Assembly (NCBI GenBank): GCA_017467105.1
Contig: JAFTSU010000002.1
Span: forward strand, 194,481 to 258,480
From: Clostridia bacterium
GTDB lineage: Bacteria; Bacillota; Clostridia; Oscillospirales; CAG-272
DNA length: 64,000 nucleotides
Reading direction: 5' to 3'
Of this stretch, positions 15,469 through 24,916 are shown piece after piece (position 1 is the stretch's first letter; the number at the start of each line of letters is the position of its first letter). A program made the position numbers and the translations under genes. The notes beneath the pieces were generated by a model that ran no database searches, was not told where the DNA came from, and was given only the letters and a program-made list of their open reading frames with translations.

Positions 15469-18400
15469 TCAGCTATCTATCGTGGAGATGGTGAGTGTCG
15501 TCTCCTCAAGCACGTCGAGAAGCACGCGCACGGTATCCAGAGACGTAAACATAGTAACGTTATTTTCGGTTGCGTATTTACGTATCTCAAATCCATCACG
15601 CACAACGCCGGAGGAGGAGGGATCGCTCGTATTGATAACGTAAGCGATATGTCCCTGGCGGAGTGAATCAGCGATCTCGTCCGAGTTCTCGGAGAGCTTC
15701 TTCAGAACGTGGGTGCGTATGCCGTTCTCCTTTAAGAATGTGGCGGTGCCTGCGGTCGCCTCGATATTGAAGCCCAGATTGTAGAAGCGGCGGATCAGAG
15801 GCAAAGCCTCGTCCTTGTCGCAGTCGGCAATGGTGGCAAACACGGTGCCGTAATTCTGCAGATGCATACCCGATGCCTGTAGCGCCTTAAAGAGCGCTCT
15901 GTAGTACTTATCGTCGTAGCCGATCGCCTCACCCGTAGACTTCATCTCGGGAGAGAGATAAGCGTCAAGTCCGCGAAGCTTGTTGAAGGAGAATACGGGT
16001 ACCTTTACGTACCATCTCTTCTTTTCCTCAGGATAGAGTGAGAAGATTCCCTGCTCCTTAAGAGATTTACCGAGAATACACTCCGTTGCTATATCCGCCA
16101 GGCTGTATCCCGTGGACTTGGAGAGGAAGGGAACGGTTCTGGAGGAGCGGGGGTTTACCTCTATGATATAAACCTCGTCGTTTTTGTCTACTATGAACTG
16201 AATGTTGTAGAGACCTACGATACCGATGCCAAGACCGAGCTTTTTCGCGTACTGAAGTATAGTGCCCTTTACCTTATCGGAGATCGAGAAGGTGGGATAT
16301 ACGCTGATGGAGTCGCCTGAGTGAATACCCGTTCTCTCTACCAGCTCCATAATTCCGGGAACGAATACGTCATGGCCGTCGCAGATAGCGTCAACCTCGA
16401 CCTCCTTACCGCTGATATACTTATCTACGAGAACGGGCTTGTCCTCGTCAATCTCAACGGCGGTCTTGAGGTAATGGCGAAGCTGATCCTCGTTCGCTAC
16501 TATCTGCATAGCCCGTCCGCCAAGGACGAAGGAGGGACGTACAAGCACGGGATAGCCTATTCTGGCGGCAGCCTTGACGCCGTCCTCAATTTTGGTTACC
16601 GCGCTTCCCTCGGGCTGAGGAATACCAAGCTCCTTAAGAAGCTTCTCAAATGCGTCACGGTTTTCAGCCTTGTCTATCGCGGCGCAGTCGGTTCCTATTA
16701 TCTTAACGCCGAGAGCGTCAAGGGGCTCTGCCAGGTTTATAGCGGTCTGTCCGCCCAGAGATGCGACAACACCCTCCGGCTTCTCAAACTCGATGATGTT
16801 CATAACGTCCTCGGGAGTGAGTGGCTCAAAGTAGAGCTTGTCTGCCGTGGTATAGTCGGTAGAAACGGTTTCCGGGTTATTGTTTATGATGATAGCCTCG
16901 TATCCGGATTTTTTGATGGTGCTCACCGCGTGTACGGTGGAGTAGTCGAACTCAACGCCCTGACCAATACGGATAGGACCTGCTCCAAGAACCACTATCT
17001 TCTTTTTGTCGGTCAAAACCGATGCGTTCTCACCGGTGTAGGAGGAGTAGAAGTAGGGAATATACGCGCCGGTGTGGCAGGTGTCGACCATTCTGAATAC
17101 GGGGAAGAGCTTATGCTGCTTTCTGAACTTGAAGACGTCAAGCTCTGAGCATTTCCACATTCTCGCAACGTATTTGTCGGAGAAGCCCATTTTCTTCGCC
17201 GCCTTCAGAGTATCGAGATCGAAGACGTGCGACTTGAGAGCTTCCTCCATATCCACGATGTGCTTGATAGCCTCTAAGAAGAAGGGAGTTATCTTGGTTA
17301 TCTCGTGTATCTCGTCTACGGTAGCGCCGCGGTAGATAAGCTCCGCTATAGCAAATATATTGTCGTCACGGAACTCGCTAATGTATTTCTTGATCTCCGC
17401 GTCCTTCATATTGTCAAACTTGTGGTGGTAGATGTGATTGACTCCAACCTCCAGAGAGCGAATACCCTTAAGCAGACATTCCTCCAGATTTGAGCCGATG
17501 CCCATAACCTCACCGGTAGCCTTCATCTGGGTGCCGAGGGTGTTGGAGGCGGTGGTAAATTTATCAAAGGGGAAGCGGGGAAGCTTTGCTATCACGTAAT
17601 CGAGACGGGGCTCGAACGCAGCATTCGTGTTTGCGATCTTTATCTCCTCCAGAGTCATACCGACAGCGATCTTCGCTGTCACTCTGGCTATCGGATAACC
17701 GGATGCCTTGGATGCCAGCGCCGAGCTTCTGGAAACTCTGGGGTTAACCTCTATGAGATAGTACTCCGAGGAATGAGGATTCAATGCAAACTGCACGTTG
17801 CAGCCGCCCTCTATCTTCAGCTCCTTGATGATCTTTATAGCCGAGTCGTTCAGCATCTTTTTATCTGCGTCAGACAGGGTCATTATGGGAGCTACGACCA
17901 GAGAGTCACCTGTGTGAACTCCTACCGGGTCGATATTTTCCATACCGCAGATGGTGATCGCGTGGTCTGAGCCGTCGCGCATAACCTCAAACTCGATCTC
18001 CTTGTAGCCCTTTACGCTCTTTTCGATCAGCACCTGATGAACGGGGGAGAGCTTGAAGGCGTTGATTCCTATCTCTGTAAGCTCCGCCTCATTATTTGCG
18101 AATCCGCCGCCCGTGCCGCCGAGAGTAAACGCGGGACGAAGCACTACGGGGTAGCCGATCCTTGCCGCTGCCGCCTTTGCCTCCTCCAGACTGTAGGTGA
18201 TCTCAGAGGGGATGGTAGGCTCTCCTATTGCCTGGCACATCTCCTTGAAAAGCTCTCTGTCCTCAGCTCTCTCGATGCTCTCGCTTGACGTGCCGAGAAG
18301 CTCAACGCGGCATTCCTTGAGAATGCCCTTTTTCTCCAGCTGCATAGCAAGATTTAAGCCGGTCTGACCGCCGATGCCGGGAAGTATTGCATCGGGGCGC

Positions 18401-18642
18401 TCGTAACGAAGGATCTTGGCGATGTACTCAAGGGTAAGCGGCTCCATATATACCTTGTCCGCTATCGCCGTGTCCGTCATGATGGTGGCGGGGTTGGAGT
18501 TGACCAGAACTACCTCGTATCCCTCTTCCTTGAGAGCCAGACACGCCTGTGTTCCCGCATAGTCAAACTCTGCTGCCTGACCGATGACTATAGGACCCGA
18601 TCCTATGATCATCACTCGCTTGATGTCCTTACGCTTTGCCAT
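15469..18642 (-). CDS. carB: Carbamoyl-phosphate synthase large subunit
   Basis: CarB makes carbamoyl phosphate from bicarbonate, ATP and ammonia supplied by CarA. The 1057-residue chain has the expected two ATP-grasp halves (N half opening VMIIGSGPIVIGQAAEFDYAG; C half with VLGAGPIRIGQGVEFDYS), internal pseudo-repeat metal sites IEVNPRVSRSSAL and IEVNPRSSRTVPF, and a C-terminal MGS-like regulatory region. GGAGGAAAAAGAAA precedes the ATG. No carA is found next to it or anywhere in the window, so the glutaminase subunit must be encoded elsewhere. Confidence 0.97.
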   Translation of the reverse strand: MAKRKDIKRVMIIGSGPIVIGQAAEFDYAGTQACLALKEEGYEVVLVNSNPATIMTDTAIADKVYMEPLTLEYIAKILRYERPDAILPGIGGQTGLNLAMQLEKKGILKECRVELLGTSSESIERAEDRELFKEMCQAIGEPTIPSEITYSLEEAKAAAARIGYPVVLRPAFTLGGTGGGFANNEAELTEIGINAFKLSPVHQVLIEKSVKGYKEIEFEVMRDGSDHAITICGMENIDPVGVHTGDSLVVAPIMTLSDADKKMLNDSAIKIIKELKIEGGCNVQFALNPHSSEYYLIEVNPRVSRSSALASKASGYPIARVTAKIAVGMTLEEIKIANTNAAFEPRLDYVIAKLPRFPFDKFTTASNTLGTQMKATGEVMGIGSNLEECLLKGIRSLEVGVNHIYHHKFDNMKDAEIKKYISEFRDDNIFAIAELIYRGATVDEIHEITKITPFFLEAIKHIVDMEEALKSHVFDLDTLKAAKKMGFSDKYVARMWKCSELDVFKFRKQHKLFPVFRMVDTCHTGAYIPYFYSSYTGENASVLTDKKKIVVLGAGPIRIGQGVEFDYSTVHAVSTIKKSGYEAIIINNNPETVSTDYTTADKLYFEPLTPEDVMNIIEFEKPEGVVASLGGQTAINLAEPLDALGVKIIGTDCAAIDKAENRDAFEKLLKELGIPQPEGSAVTKIEDGVKAAARIGYPVLVRPSFVLGGRAMQIVANEDQLRHYLKTAVEIDEDKPVLVDKYISGKEVEVDAICDGHDVFVPGIMELVERTGIHSGDSISVYPTFSISDKVKGTILQYAKKLGLGIGIVGLYNIQFIVDKNDEVYIIEVNPRSSRTVPFLSKSTGYSLADIATECILGKSLKEQGIFSLYPEEKKRWYVKVPVFSFNKLRGLDAYLSPEMKSTGEAIGYDDKYYRALFKALQASGMHLQNYGTVFATIADCDKDEALPLIRRFYNLGFNIEATAGTATFLKENGIRTHVLKKLSENSDEIADSLRQGHIAYVINTSDPSSSGVVRDGFEIRKYATENNVTMFTSLDTVRVLLDVLEETTLTISTIDS

Positions 18643-18875
18643 TTTCTTTTTCCTCCAAAAACTGTATTTTGCTTCTTGCTGCCCTAGGCTCGCCTCGAAG
18701 ACTTTTACGCACCGCTCACGCGGGCGATTGTAAACTGAAATATCCTCGGTGTATTACCGCAGGAACATTATTGTCCCACAAGCTGCTGTCTTATGGGAAT
18801 GCCGCAGCATTTCCCGTTCTGCCCGATCTGATGGGTGATCCGGATCTTTGACAGGAAAAACTCTGCACGGGTAGC
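18643..18875 (-). other. pyrC-carB intergenic region with hairpins
   Basis: The 233 bases hold several stems. TCCCA/TGGGA (18774-18778, 18794-18798) has a loop containing the shared CCCATAAGACAG motif; GCTGC/GCAGC pairs in competition with it; CCGC/GCGG surrounds a TCAC-type loop near 18710. No carA fragment or other frame is evident. Competing stems are compatible with attenuation, but no clear terminator is present. Confidence 0.4.
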
Positions 18876-20102
18876 TTATAGTTCGGAATAGACTACCCGT
18901 CCGTCGTATACGGTCAGAAGGCATTTCGCCTCCACCTCAGCGTTCTCGAACGGTGTGCTCTTGCCCATAGAGATGAAGTCCCCCGGGTCGATCCTTTCCT
19001 TTTTTCCAAGGGAGAATACCGTAAAGCCTGCGTCGTGGTCTATGCCGAATCTCTTGCGAGGATTCACGGAAAGCAGTTCCACCGCTCTCTCCATGGATAT
19101 GATCCCCGGCATGACGAGTCCCGTATACACGAGAGGGAAGCAGGTCTCTATTCCCACTACGCCAAAGGCGCTGCCCTCAAGTCCACGAGCCTTTTCCTCC
19201 GCTGAGTGAGGCGCGTGATCTGTAGCTATCATATCTATAGTGCCGTCGCGTAGTCCCTCAATTATAGCCTCTCTGTCCTCCGGTGATCTGAGGGGCGGGT
19301 TCATTTTAAATCTGCCGTCCTCACGAAGATCCGAATCGTCGAGTAATGCGTAGTGAGGTCCTGTTTCGCAGGTGATGTTCACACCCTCAGCCTTCGCTCT
19401 GCGAATTATTTCAACGCTTTCCTTTGTGGATATGTGGCATACGTGATATGCGCAGCCCGTCTCCTTGATAAGCTCTATATCTCTGGCGATGGGACCCCAC
19501 TCGCTCTCGGAGCATATACCTCTGTGCCCGTGAGCGCGAGCGTAGTCACCGTCGTGAACGTATCCCCCTCGAAGAAGGGAGTTGTCCTCGCAGTGTGCGA
19601 CTATCATTTTGCCAAGGCTCTTCGCGCGCAGCATTGCCTCGCGCATCATATCTCTGCTTTGTACACCACGACCGTCATCGGAAAAGCCCGCAACGTCAGC
19701 TGCCATAGACTCCATATCTGAGAGCCTCTCGCCCATCTCGCCATAGGTTATGGTGCCGTAGGGTATAACGGGTATCACCGCGTCGCGACGGATGATCTCA
19801 AGCTGCTCATTCAGCGTCTCGCGGCAGTCGGGCGCAGGCTTAAGATTGGGCATAGCGCATACGCAGGTGTATCCGCCGCGGGCAGAAGCCAAGGTTCCGC
19901 TTTTTATAGTCTCTTTATAAGAAAAACCCGGCTCTCTGAGATGCACGTGAACATCACAAAAACCGGGAATAATAACAGTATTATCAAAAACAGGAGCGGA
20001 GGTGTCGACGGAAAGAGAAAGGGAAGTGCCGTCAAAGGATACGTCAGCCTTCTTCATAACGCCACCGTCATATATCATAGCGCCACGGAACAAAGCCTTC
20101 AT
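18876..20102 (-). CDS. pyrC: Dihydroorotase
   Basis: PyrC cyclises carbamoyl aspartate to dihydroorotate. Metal ligands are visible in DVHVHLREPG, VAHCED, HVCHIS and the ATDHAPH block. The last matches the catalytic Asp motif of class I dihydroorotases. Length is 408 aa. It is the first gene of the pyrimidine operon, with GGGAGG before the ATG and a consensus promoter just upstream, leaving a leader of only about 35 bases and therefore no room for a PyrR attenuator. Confidence 0.95.
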   Translation of the reverse strand: MKALFRGAMIYDGGVMKKADVSFDGTSLSLSVDTSAPVFDNTVIIPGFCDVHVHLREPGFSYKETIKSGTLASARGGYTCVCAMPNLKPAPDCRETLNEQLEIIRRDAVIPVIPYGTITYGEMGERLSDMESMAADVAGFSDDGRGVQSRDMMREAMLRAKSLGKMIVAHCEDNSLLRGGYVHDGDYARAHGHRGICSESEWGPIARDIELIKETGCAYHVCHISTKESVEIIRRAKAEGVNITCETGPHYALLDDSDLREDGRFKMNPPLRSPEDREAIIEGLRDGTIDMIATDHAPHSAEEKARGLEGSAFGVVGIETCFPLVYTGLVMPGIISMERAVELLSVNPRKRFGIDHDAGFTVFSLGKKERIDPGDFISMGKSTPFENAEVEAKCLLTVYDGRVVYSEL

Positions 20103-20142
20103 AATGTAGTCCTCCCAAAAGATATTTTAATATTTTCATATT

Positions 20143-20171
20143 ATTATAACACATAGCGCGCGATAAGTCAA
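20143..20171 (-). promoter_or_regulatory. Promoter of the pyrimidine operon
   Basis: On the minus strand TTGACT (20171-20166) and TATAAT (20148-20143) with a 17-base spacer. Confidence 0.85.
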
Positions 20172-20251
20172 GAGAGGACAGAGATTTTACTTCTTTTTGT
20201 AAATAATGCCGTAAATGCAGACTCAAAAAACGGCGAACGTATTGCCGTATT

Positions 20252-20291
20252 AATACGAAGTATTGACATTATAAGTGGAGAATGATATAAT
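20252..20291 (+). promoter_or_regulatory. Consensus promoter of the lipoprotein gene with overlapping inverted repeat
   Basis: TTGACA (20263-20268) and TATAAT (20286-20291) with a 17-base spacer match consensus fully. AATACGAAGTATT (20252-20264) is an inverted repeat overlapping the -35, a possible operator. Confidence 0.85.
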
Positions 20292-20328
20292 AAAAGCAGT
20301 AAGACAAAATATTGAAGGGAGATTGAAA

Positions 20329-21804
20329 ATGAAAAAAATACTGTCACTCGTACTGATCGTTTGTACCCTTGTCGGTACTCTGTGTATGCAGTCCTGCGGA
20401 TTACTGAGCTCCTTTCTTGAGGGGCAGGATCTTGCGGATTACTATGATCTGAAAACCGGCGTTCACTTTGCCAGAGACCTGAAGGTTACAAGTGAGGCAA
20501 GTTATGAAATAAGCGTAGCGGGAGATGGCCAAAGCATGTATAGCAGCATTGACGCGACTGTCAGCCTGGTTGGAATGAACGTAGGTAAAGAGGATATGGT
20601 CTACGACCGTAACGTCACAACCATCGTAAAAAACGGGAAGGGCTCCGGAGCGAAGATCGAAACCAACGTAGAGTCTGCGAGCTATTTTGACGGAAAGGCT
20701 TATTTCTCCGGCACAGACAATATCTCAGGCTCAAGTAAAAAGATAATTTGCGGCACTATGACGGTTGATGAATATCTGAATTATTTGGATATTTCCGCTA
20801 TCATAAGCGAGGATGCCGTTCTGCAGCTTGACGTCTGGGCGGAAGAGCTGAATGTGTACGGTAAGGATAAAAAGGATACTATCAGCTTCGAGTATACCGG
20901 AATCGCAGAGGAGCATATGCAAGCGTTCGAGGGCTGGATAGGCGCTATGACTCAGATCTCCGTAGACGAGCCCGATATAGTTGAATGCAAAAAAACGCTG
21001 ATATATGACGAAAAGAAATGTGTTCTTAACGAGGAGCAGATCACCGTTGAGGTTGGGTTTGAGGTTAGCGGCTATTACGTATCGTTTGTTTATACGGAGA
21101 ATAATAAATATTCCGATCCGCTGGATACCGACAAGCCTGACGCAAGCAAATATGCGGGAGCGAGGGACGTTGGTGATTTCTCTGAGGTCATGTATCTGCT
21201 TGGTTACGTAGGCTTTATTGCATATCCGTCGAAGGAAAATAACGAGAGCTACGCCTTTGATATGTACAAGGACATAACTTACAAGGAAGATAACAAGACT
21301 ATCGACAGCGCCGAGGCATCTGAGAGAATAGAGCTTGGCTATGACTCGGATCTGGATGATAAATATCACTATGAGAGCGTAAGCATGGACGGCACCGCCA
21401 GATGCGTGTACGATCAGCCCAATCTCTCGTTGTATAAGAATGGCGAGCGGATTTCTCTTGAAAAGATCGATGAGATAGGAATGAAGCAGTCTGTGAAGCT
21501 GAATCTTATCGAGTTTATGATCAATATGTACGACGTTACCAAAATCACCGAGGAGAATACAGAGGACGGCAAAACCGTAGTAAAGATTAGCTTTGAGGGT
21601 CACGAGGACTATCTCGCCGCCATTGGCATCTCCTCCGCAAATGTGAGTGGCAATATATGCGTCGAGTACGGCGATGATGGACTTGAGAGCATCAGCGCGC
21701 AGATCGTAACGATCTTTACTAGTAGCGGAGCCAGATGTAAGATCGTGGAAAACTCAAGGATCGATAATTTCGGAGATGCATCGTTTGACTCAAATGATAA
21801 CTGA
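20329..21804 (+). CDS. Predicted lipoprotein of unknown function
   Basis: I do not recognise a family. The 491-residue protein has a signal peptide (MKK, then ILSLVLIVCTLVGTLC) ending in a lipobox-like MQSC, which would lipidate Cys23 and anchor it outside the membrane. The rest is acidic, beta-rich in appearance, and contains repeated V-x-I-S-x-E-x type strands, similar in feel to clostridial LppX/LolA-like surface lipoproteins. It is transcribed alone from a fully consensus promoter and closed by a strong terminator, which suggests high expression. The start at 20329 follows GAAGGGAGATTG; the in-frame upstream ATG overlaps the promoter. Confidence 0.8.
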   Translation: MKKILSLVLIVCTLVGTLCMQSCGLLSSFLEGQDLADYYDLKTGVHFARDLKVTSEASYEISVAGDGQSMYSSIDATVSLVGMNVGKEDMVYDRNVTTIVKNGKGSGAKIETNVESASYFDGKAYFSGTDNISGSSKKIICGTMTVDEYLNYLDISAIISEDAVLQLDVWAEELNVYGKDKKDTISFEYTGIAEEHMQAFEGWIGAMTQISVDEPDIVECKKTLIYDEKKCVLNEEQITVEVGFEVSGYYVSFVYTENNKYSDPLDTDKPDASKYAGARDVGDFSEVMYLLGYVGFIAYPSKENNESYAFDMYKDITYKEDNKTIDSAEASERIELGYDSDLDDKYHYESVSMDGTARCVYDQPNLSLYKNGERISLEKIDEIGMKQSVKLNLIEFMINMYDVTKITEENTEDGKTVVKISFEGHEDYLAAIGISSANVSGNICVEYGDDGLESISAQIVTIFTSSGARCKIVENSRIDNFGDASFDSNDN

Positions 21805-21836
21805 TAATTGTTTCATTCATTAAAAGAATGATTCAT

Positions 21837-21884
21837 AAAAAACACCGATTTTGCAAAGAATTATTTGCAAAATCGGTGTTTTGA
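21837..21884. terminator. Very strong bidirectional terminator
   Basis: AACACCGATTTTGCAAA (21841-21857) pairs perfectly with 21864-21880 around a 6-base loop, flanked by A's and T's. It ends the lipoprotein gene and the convergent ABC transporter transcript. Confidence 0.9.
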
Positions 21885-21968
21885 TTTTAGTTTTGTTGAT
21901 AATATAGCATAACGAGATACGCTGTTTATCAATTCAAAACGATTTTTAAATAACTTATTTTTCTTCCG

Positions 21969-24638
21969 TTATTCCGTTCGGAGAGCTACCACGGGGTCCT
22001 TCTTTGCCGCGCTTCTCGCGGGCATAACGCCGGAGAAGAGAGTGAGAAGAACGCTCAGTCCTATCATCAACACGGCGTGCTTTGGCTCAAGGAACGCAAT
22101 ATTCGGTATTCCGAAGAGGGTGTAGATGATATAGCTTGCGATAGCGGAGACACCGTAGGTAACGCCTACGCCTATAGCGCCCGAGAGGAAGCCGATAATA
22201 AAGGTTTCGGCAATAAACAGGTTGCTGACGTCTCTCTTTCTGCCGCCAAGCGAGCGGATAACTCCGATTTCCTTAATTCTCTCAACCACGGAAACGTAGG
22301 TGATAATTCCTATCATAACGGTAGAAACAACCAACGAGATGGACGTGAATGCGATCAGCGCGGCGCTGACGACGTCGATCATGCTGTTGACCATATTGAT
22401 AACCAGCTCCAATGTGTCCGTATAGGTCACGCTCTTGCGCGTCTCGCCGGGGATAACCGTGCCGTCTACCGTCAGGTCTACGTCGTGATCGTTCCAGGCA
22501 TCCAGATATTCCGTTACCAGATCCTTATCGTCAAAGGAGAGAGGATATATAGTTATACTGTTCGCCAGGGAATTACCGCCAAGGGCGCGGATCATAGAGC
22601 TTCTTGTTGCGGTGAAGGAGAAGACGCTGACGTTAGTCGCGGTCTTGCTCTCTCCGGTTATTACTCCGTCTACAATAGAATCGTAGGGAATGTAATCGTA
22701 GCTGTAGGTGAAGCTGAGATACTCTGAGCCTGCGTCGTCAGGCTGGAGGAAATTAACGAATTCGCTGTCCTTGTTTTCCTCAAGGACGTGATTGGTCAGA
22801 GCCTCTGTGTAGTAAATACCCGATGTAAGAACACCGTAGGATATCTCCTCCTTGGGTGAGAGTATTCCAACTATCTTAAGCTCCATACCCTCTGTCTCTT
22901 CCGGGTCTATCGACGAGAGATACGTAGGCGCCGTCGTGGTGGAGGTGAAGCCTCCGGGAAGTGTGACGGTGACCTCTGCCGTATCAAACAGCGTGTCAGC
23001 AGGATAGAGCTTCAAGGTCTTGCTGAGCAGCTCCTCGTAGGTGAAGTACTCGCGGTAGAGAGCCTCGTTGTAGCCCTCTCCCTCCTCGGCGGATGCCTTG
23101 TGGATTATCTCTAAGAACTCAGCCTCCGTATAGTATCCGAGTCTCGCGAGAAGAAGATCGGACAGCTCGTCGTCCGCGTCAAGCACCAGCATGATCTCGT
23201 CTGCCTCCGTGGCCAGCTTGCCGGTTACAACGTCGTACTGTGACAGCACGTAATCGCTGTTGGAGGGCGCCTGCTCAAGATCCGGAACGAGCATATCTAT
23301 CATTCCTGCCATATCCTTGTACTCGGTGTCGCCTATGACGGATTTATAGATATCCGTAAGTCTCTTGACAGAAATATGCTCGGGCTCCGAGTCGGGAGTT
23401 ACCTTGAAGTCGACGAATACGTTCTTGGAGAGATCTATGCCGTATCCGAGAGTCAGAGCGTTGTAGTATTTATCCGGCATAGCCTTGATGTATTTGATGT
23501 AATCCTCCGTTATCTCGTTCTGGATTATCATAGAGTCGAAGGTCTCGTTCGTTTCTATCAGATATTCCACCAGAGAGGAGACGTATACGCTGTTAGGCTT
23601 CTTTATGATCTCTATCTTGTCCTCGGCGTTCATCATACCCGTGATAGCGCCAAGGTCGAAGGTGGTCTCGGTGATCCTTACAGGATTTCCGGAGAGCATA
23701 TCGTCCTGCATAGAGGCAACGTAGCCCTTAATACCGGAGGAGAAGGCAAGCACTAAGGCTATACCGATAATGCCTATCGAGCCCGCGATTCCGACCATCG
23801 TCGTTCTGCCCTTCTTGGAGATAAGATTTCTGGCGGAAAGTCTGAAGGCGGTAAAGACTGACATTTTCGCCTTCTCGCGCGAGGATATTCTTTTTGCGCG
23901 TCTCTCCTCTCGCTTTTCGCGGCGGGTCTTCTTTCTGTTCGCGACAGCGAGCTCATCTATAGTTACGGGATTGGTATCCTGAACTATATTGCCGTCGAGA
24001 AGTCTGACTATTCTGGTAGAGTACTGAGCCGCAAGCTCGGGATTGTGGGTTACCATAATAACCAGCCTCTCCTTCGCTATGTCGCGGATCAGATTCATGA
24101 TCTGTACGCTGGTTACGGTATCCAGAGCGCCGGTGGGCTCGTCTGCCAGAAGGATCTCCGGATCGTTTACCAGAGCTCTCGCTATGGCTACTCTCTGGCA
24201 TTGACCTCCCGAGAGCTGATTAGGCTTCTTGTAGTACTGTCCCGCAAGCCCTACTCTGTCCAGGGCGCGCTTTGATCTTTCCACACGCTCCTTTTTGGAG
24301 ATGCCGGATATAGTTAAGGCAAGCTCAACATTACCAAGCACCGTCTGGTGAGGTATCAGATTGTAGCTCTGGAATATAAATCCGACTCTGTGGTTTCTGT
24401 AAACGTCCCAGTCTCTGTCCCGATAAGACTCGGTGGATCTTCCGTTGATGATAAGATCACCGGAGGTGTAATGGTCAAGTCCGCCGATGATGTTAAGCAG
24501 CGTGGTCTTGCCACAACCCGACGGTCCAAGCACGGAAACGAATTCTTTGTCTCGAAACGTGATCGTAGCTCCGCGCAGCGCGTGTACGGTCTCTGAAGAG
24601 GTGACGTAATCCTTTCTTATGTTTTTTAGCTCAAGCAT
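21969..24638 (-). CDS. ABC transporter, ATPase fused to FtsX-type permease
   Basis: A single 889-residue polypeptide joins a LolD/MacB-type ATPase to an FtsX permease. The ATPase shows Walker A GPSGCGKTT (38-46), signature LSGGQ, Walker B LLADEPTGALD and switch His in VMVTHNPE. A highly basic linker (KKTRREKREERRAKR) follows, then one membrane helix, a long extracellular region of about 450 residues, and three C-terminal helices. This matches mechanotransmission-type ABC systems handling lipoproteins, peptides or cell-wall signals. Start at 24638 is behind AAGGGAGAAAT. The adjacent lipoprotein (convergent) could be a partner, but no evidence ties them. Confidence 0.9.
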   Translation of the reverse strand: MLELKNIRKDYVTSSETVHALRGATITFRDKEFVSVLGPSGCGKTTLLNIIGGLDHYTSGDLIINGRSTESYRDRDWDVYRNHRVGFIFQSYNLIPHQTVLGNVELALTISGISKKERVERSKRALDRVGLAGQYYKKPNQLSGGQCQRVAIARALVNDPEILLADEPTGALDTVTSVQIMNLIRDIAKERLVIMVTHNPELAAQYSTRIVRLLDGNIVQDTNPVTIDELAVANRKKTRREKREERRAKRISSREKAKMSVFTAFRLSARNLISKKGRTTMVGIAGSIGIIGIALVLAFSSGIKGYVASMQDDMLSGNPVRITETTFDLGAITGMMNAEDKIEIIKKPNSVYVSSLVEYLIETNETFDSMIIQNEITEDYIKYIKAMPDKYYNALTLGYGIDLSKNVFVDFKVTPDSEPEHISVKRLTDIYKSVIGDTEYKDMAGMIDMLVPDLEQAPSNSDYVLSQYDVVTGKLATEADEIMLVLDADDELSDLLLARLGYYTEAEFLEIIHKASAEEGEGYNEALYREYFTYEELLSKTLKLYPADTLFDTAEVTVTLPGGFTSTTTAPTYLSSIDPEETEGMELKIVGILSPKEEISYGVLTSGIYYTEALTNHVLEENKDSEFVNFLQPDDAGSEYLSFTYSYDYIPYDSIVDGVITGESKTATNVSVFSFTATRSSMIRALGGNSLANSITIYPLSFDDKDLVTEYLDAWNDHDVDLTVDGTVIPGETRKSVTYTDTLELVINMVNSMIDVVSAALIAFTSISLVVSTVMIGIITYVSVVERIKEIGVIRSLGGRKRDVSNLFIAETFIIGFLSGAIGVGVTYGVSAIASYIIYTLFGIPNIAFLEPKHAVLMIGLSVLLTLFSGVMPARSAAKKDPVVALRTE

Positions 24639-24813
24639 ATTTCTCCCTTCGGTTGCGGATCTTGTGTCCGCCGTTTTACTTATATTATACAACTTAAATG
24701 TGAATATTTATATATATTTGGAAAAAATTATCATTAACAGAACGAAAAATTTAAATTATTATTTTGTTTTTGGCGTGAGTGGCGGCAATGGCTTCTGATC
24801 GATCCTGTGATAT

Positions 24814-24871
24814 AAAAAACCCCAATATACACAAGCGACGAACGAACGTACGCAAAGTAATATATCGGGGT
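24814..24871 (-). terminator. Terminator after the MATE gene
   Basis: ACCCCAATATA (24819-24829) pairs with TATATCGGGGT (24861-24871) with one mismatch; on the minus strand a run of six T's follows (24819-24814). The loop is long (31 bases). Confidence 0.6.
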
Positions 24872-24891
24872 GAAAAAGCAGGGTAAAATAT

Positions 24892-24908
24892 AACAATTAT
24901 TTACAAAA
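24892..24908 (+). repeat. Copy 3 of the 17-base motif AACAMYTATTTACAAAA
   Basis: AACAATTATTTACAAAA lies between the MATE stop codon and its terminator, in opposite sense relative to the gene. See copies at 3051 and 5120. Confidence 0.45.
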
Positions 24909-24916
24909 CTCGAGGT

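Noticed and set aside
16321..17148. 275-codon plus-strand frame in carB
   Set aside because: Antisense shadow of carB, no ribosome site or promoter.
20103..20142. PyrR-type attenuator ahead of pyrC
   Set aside because: The promoter leaves a leader of only about 35 bases, too short for antiterminator and terminator hairpins.
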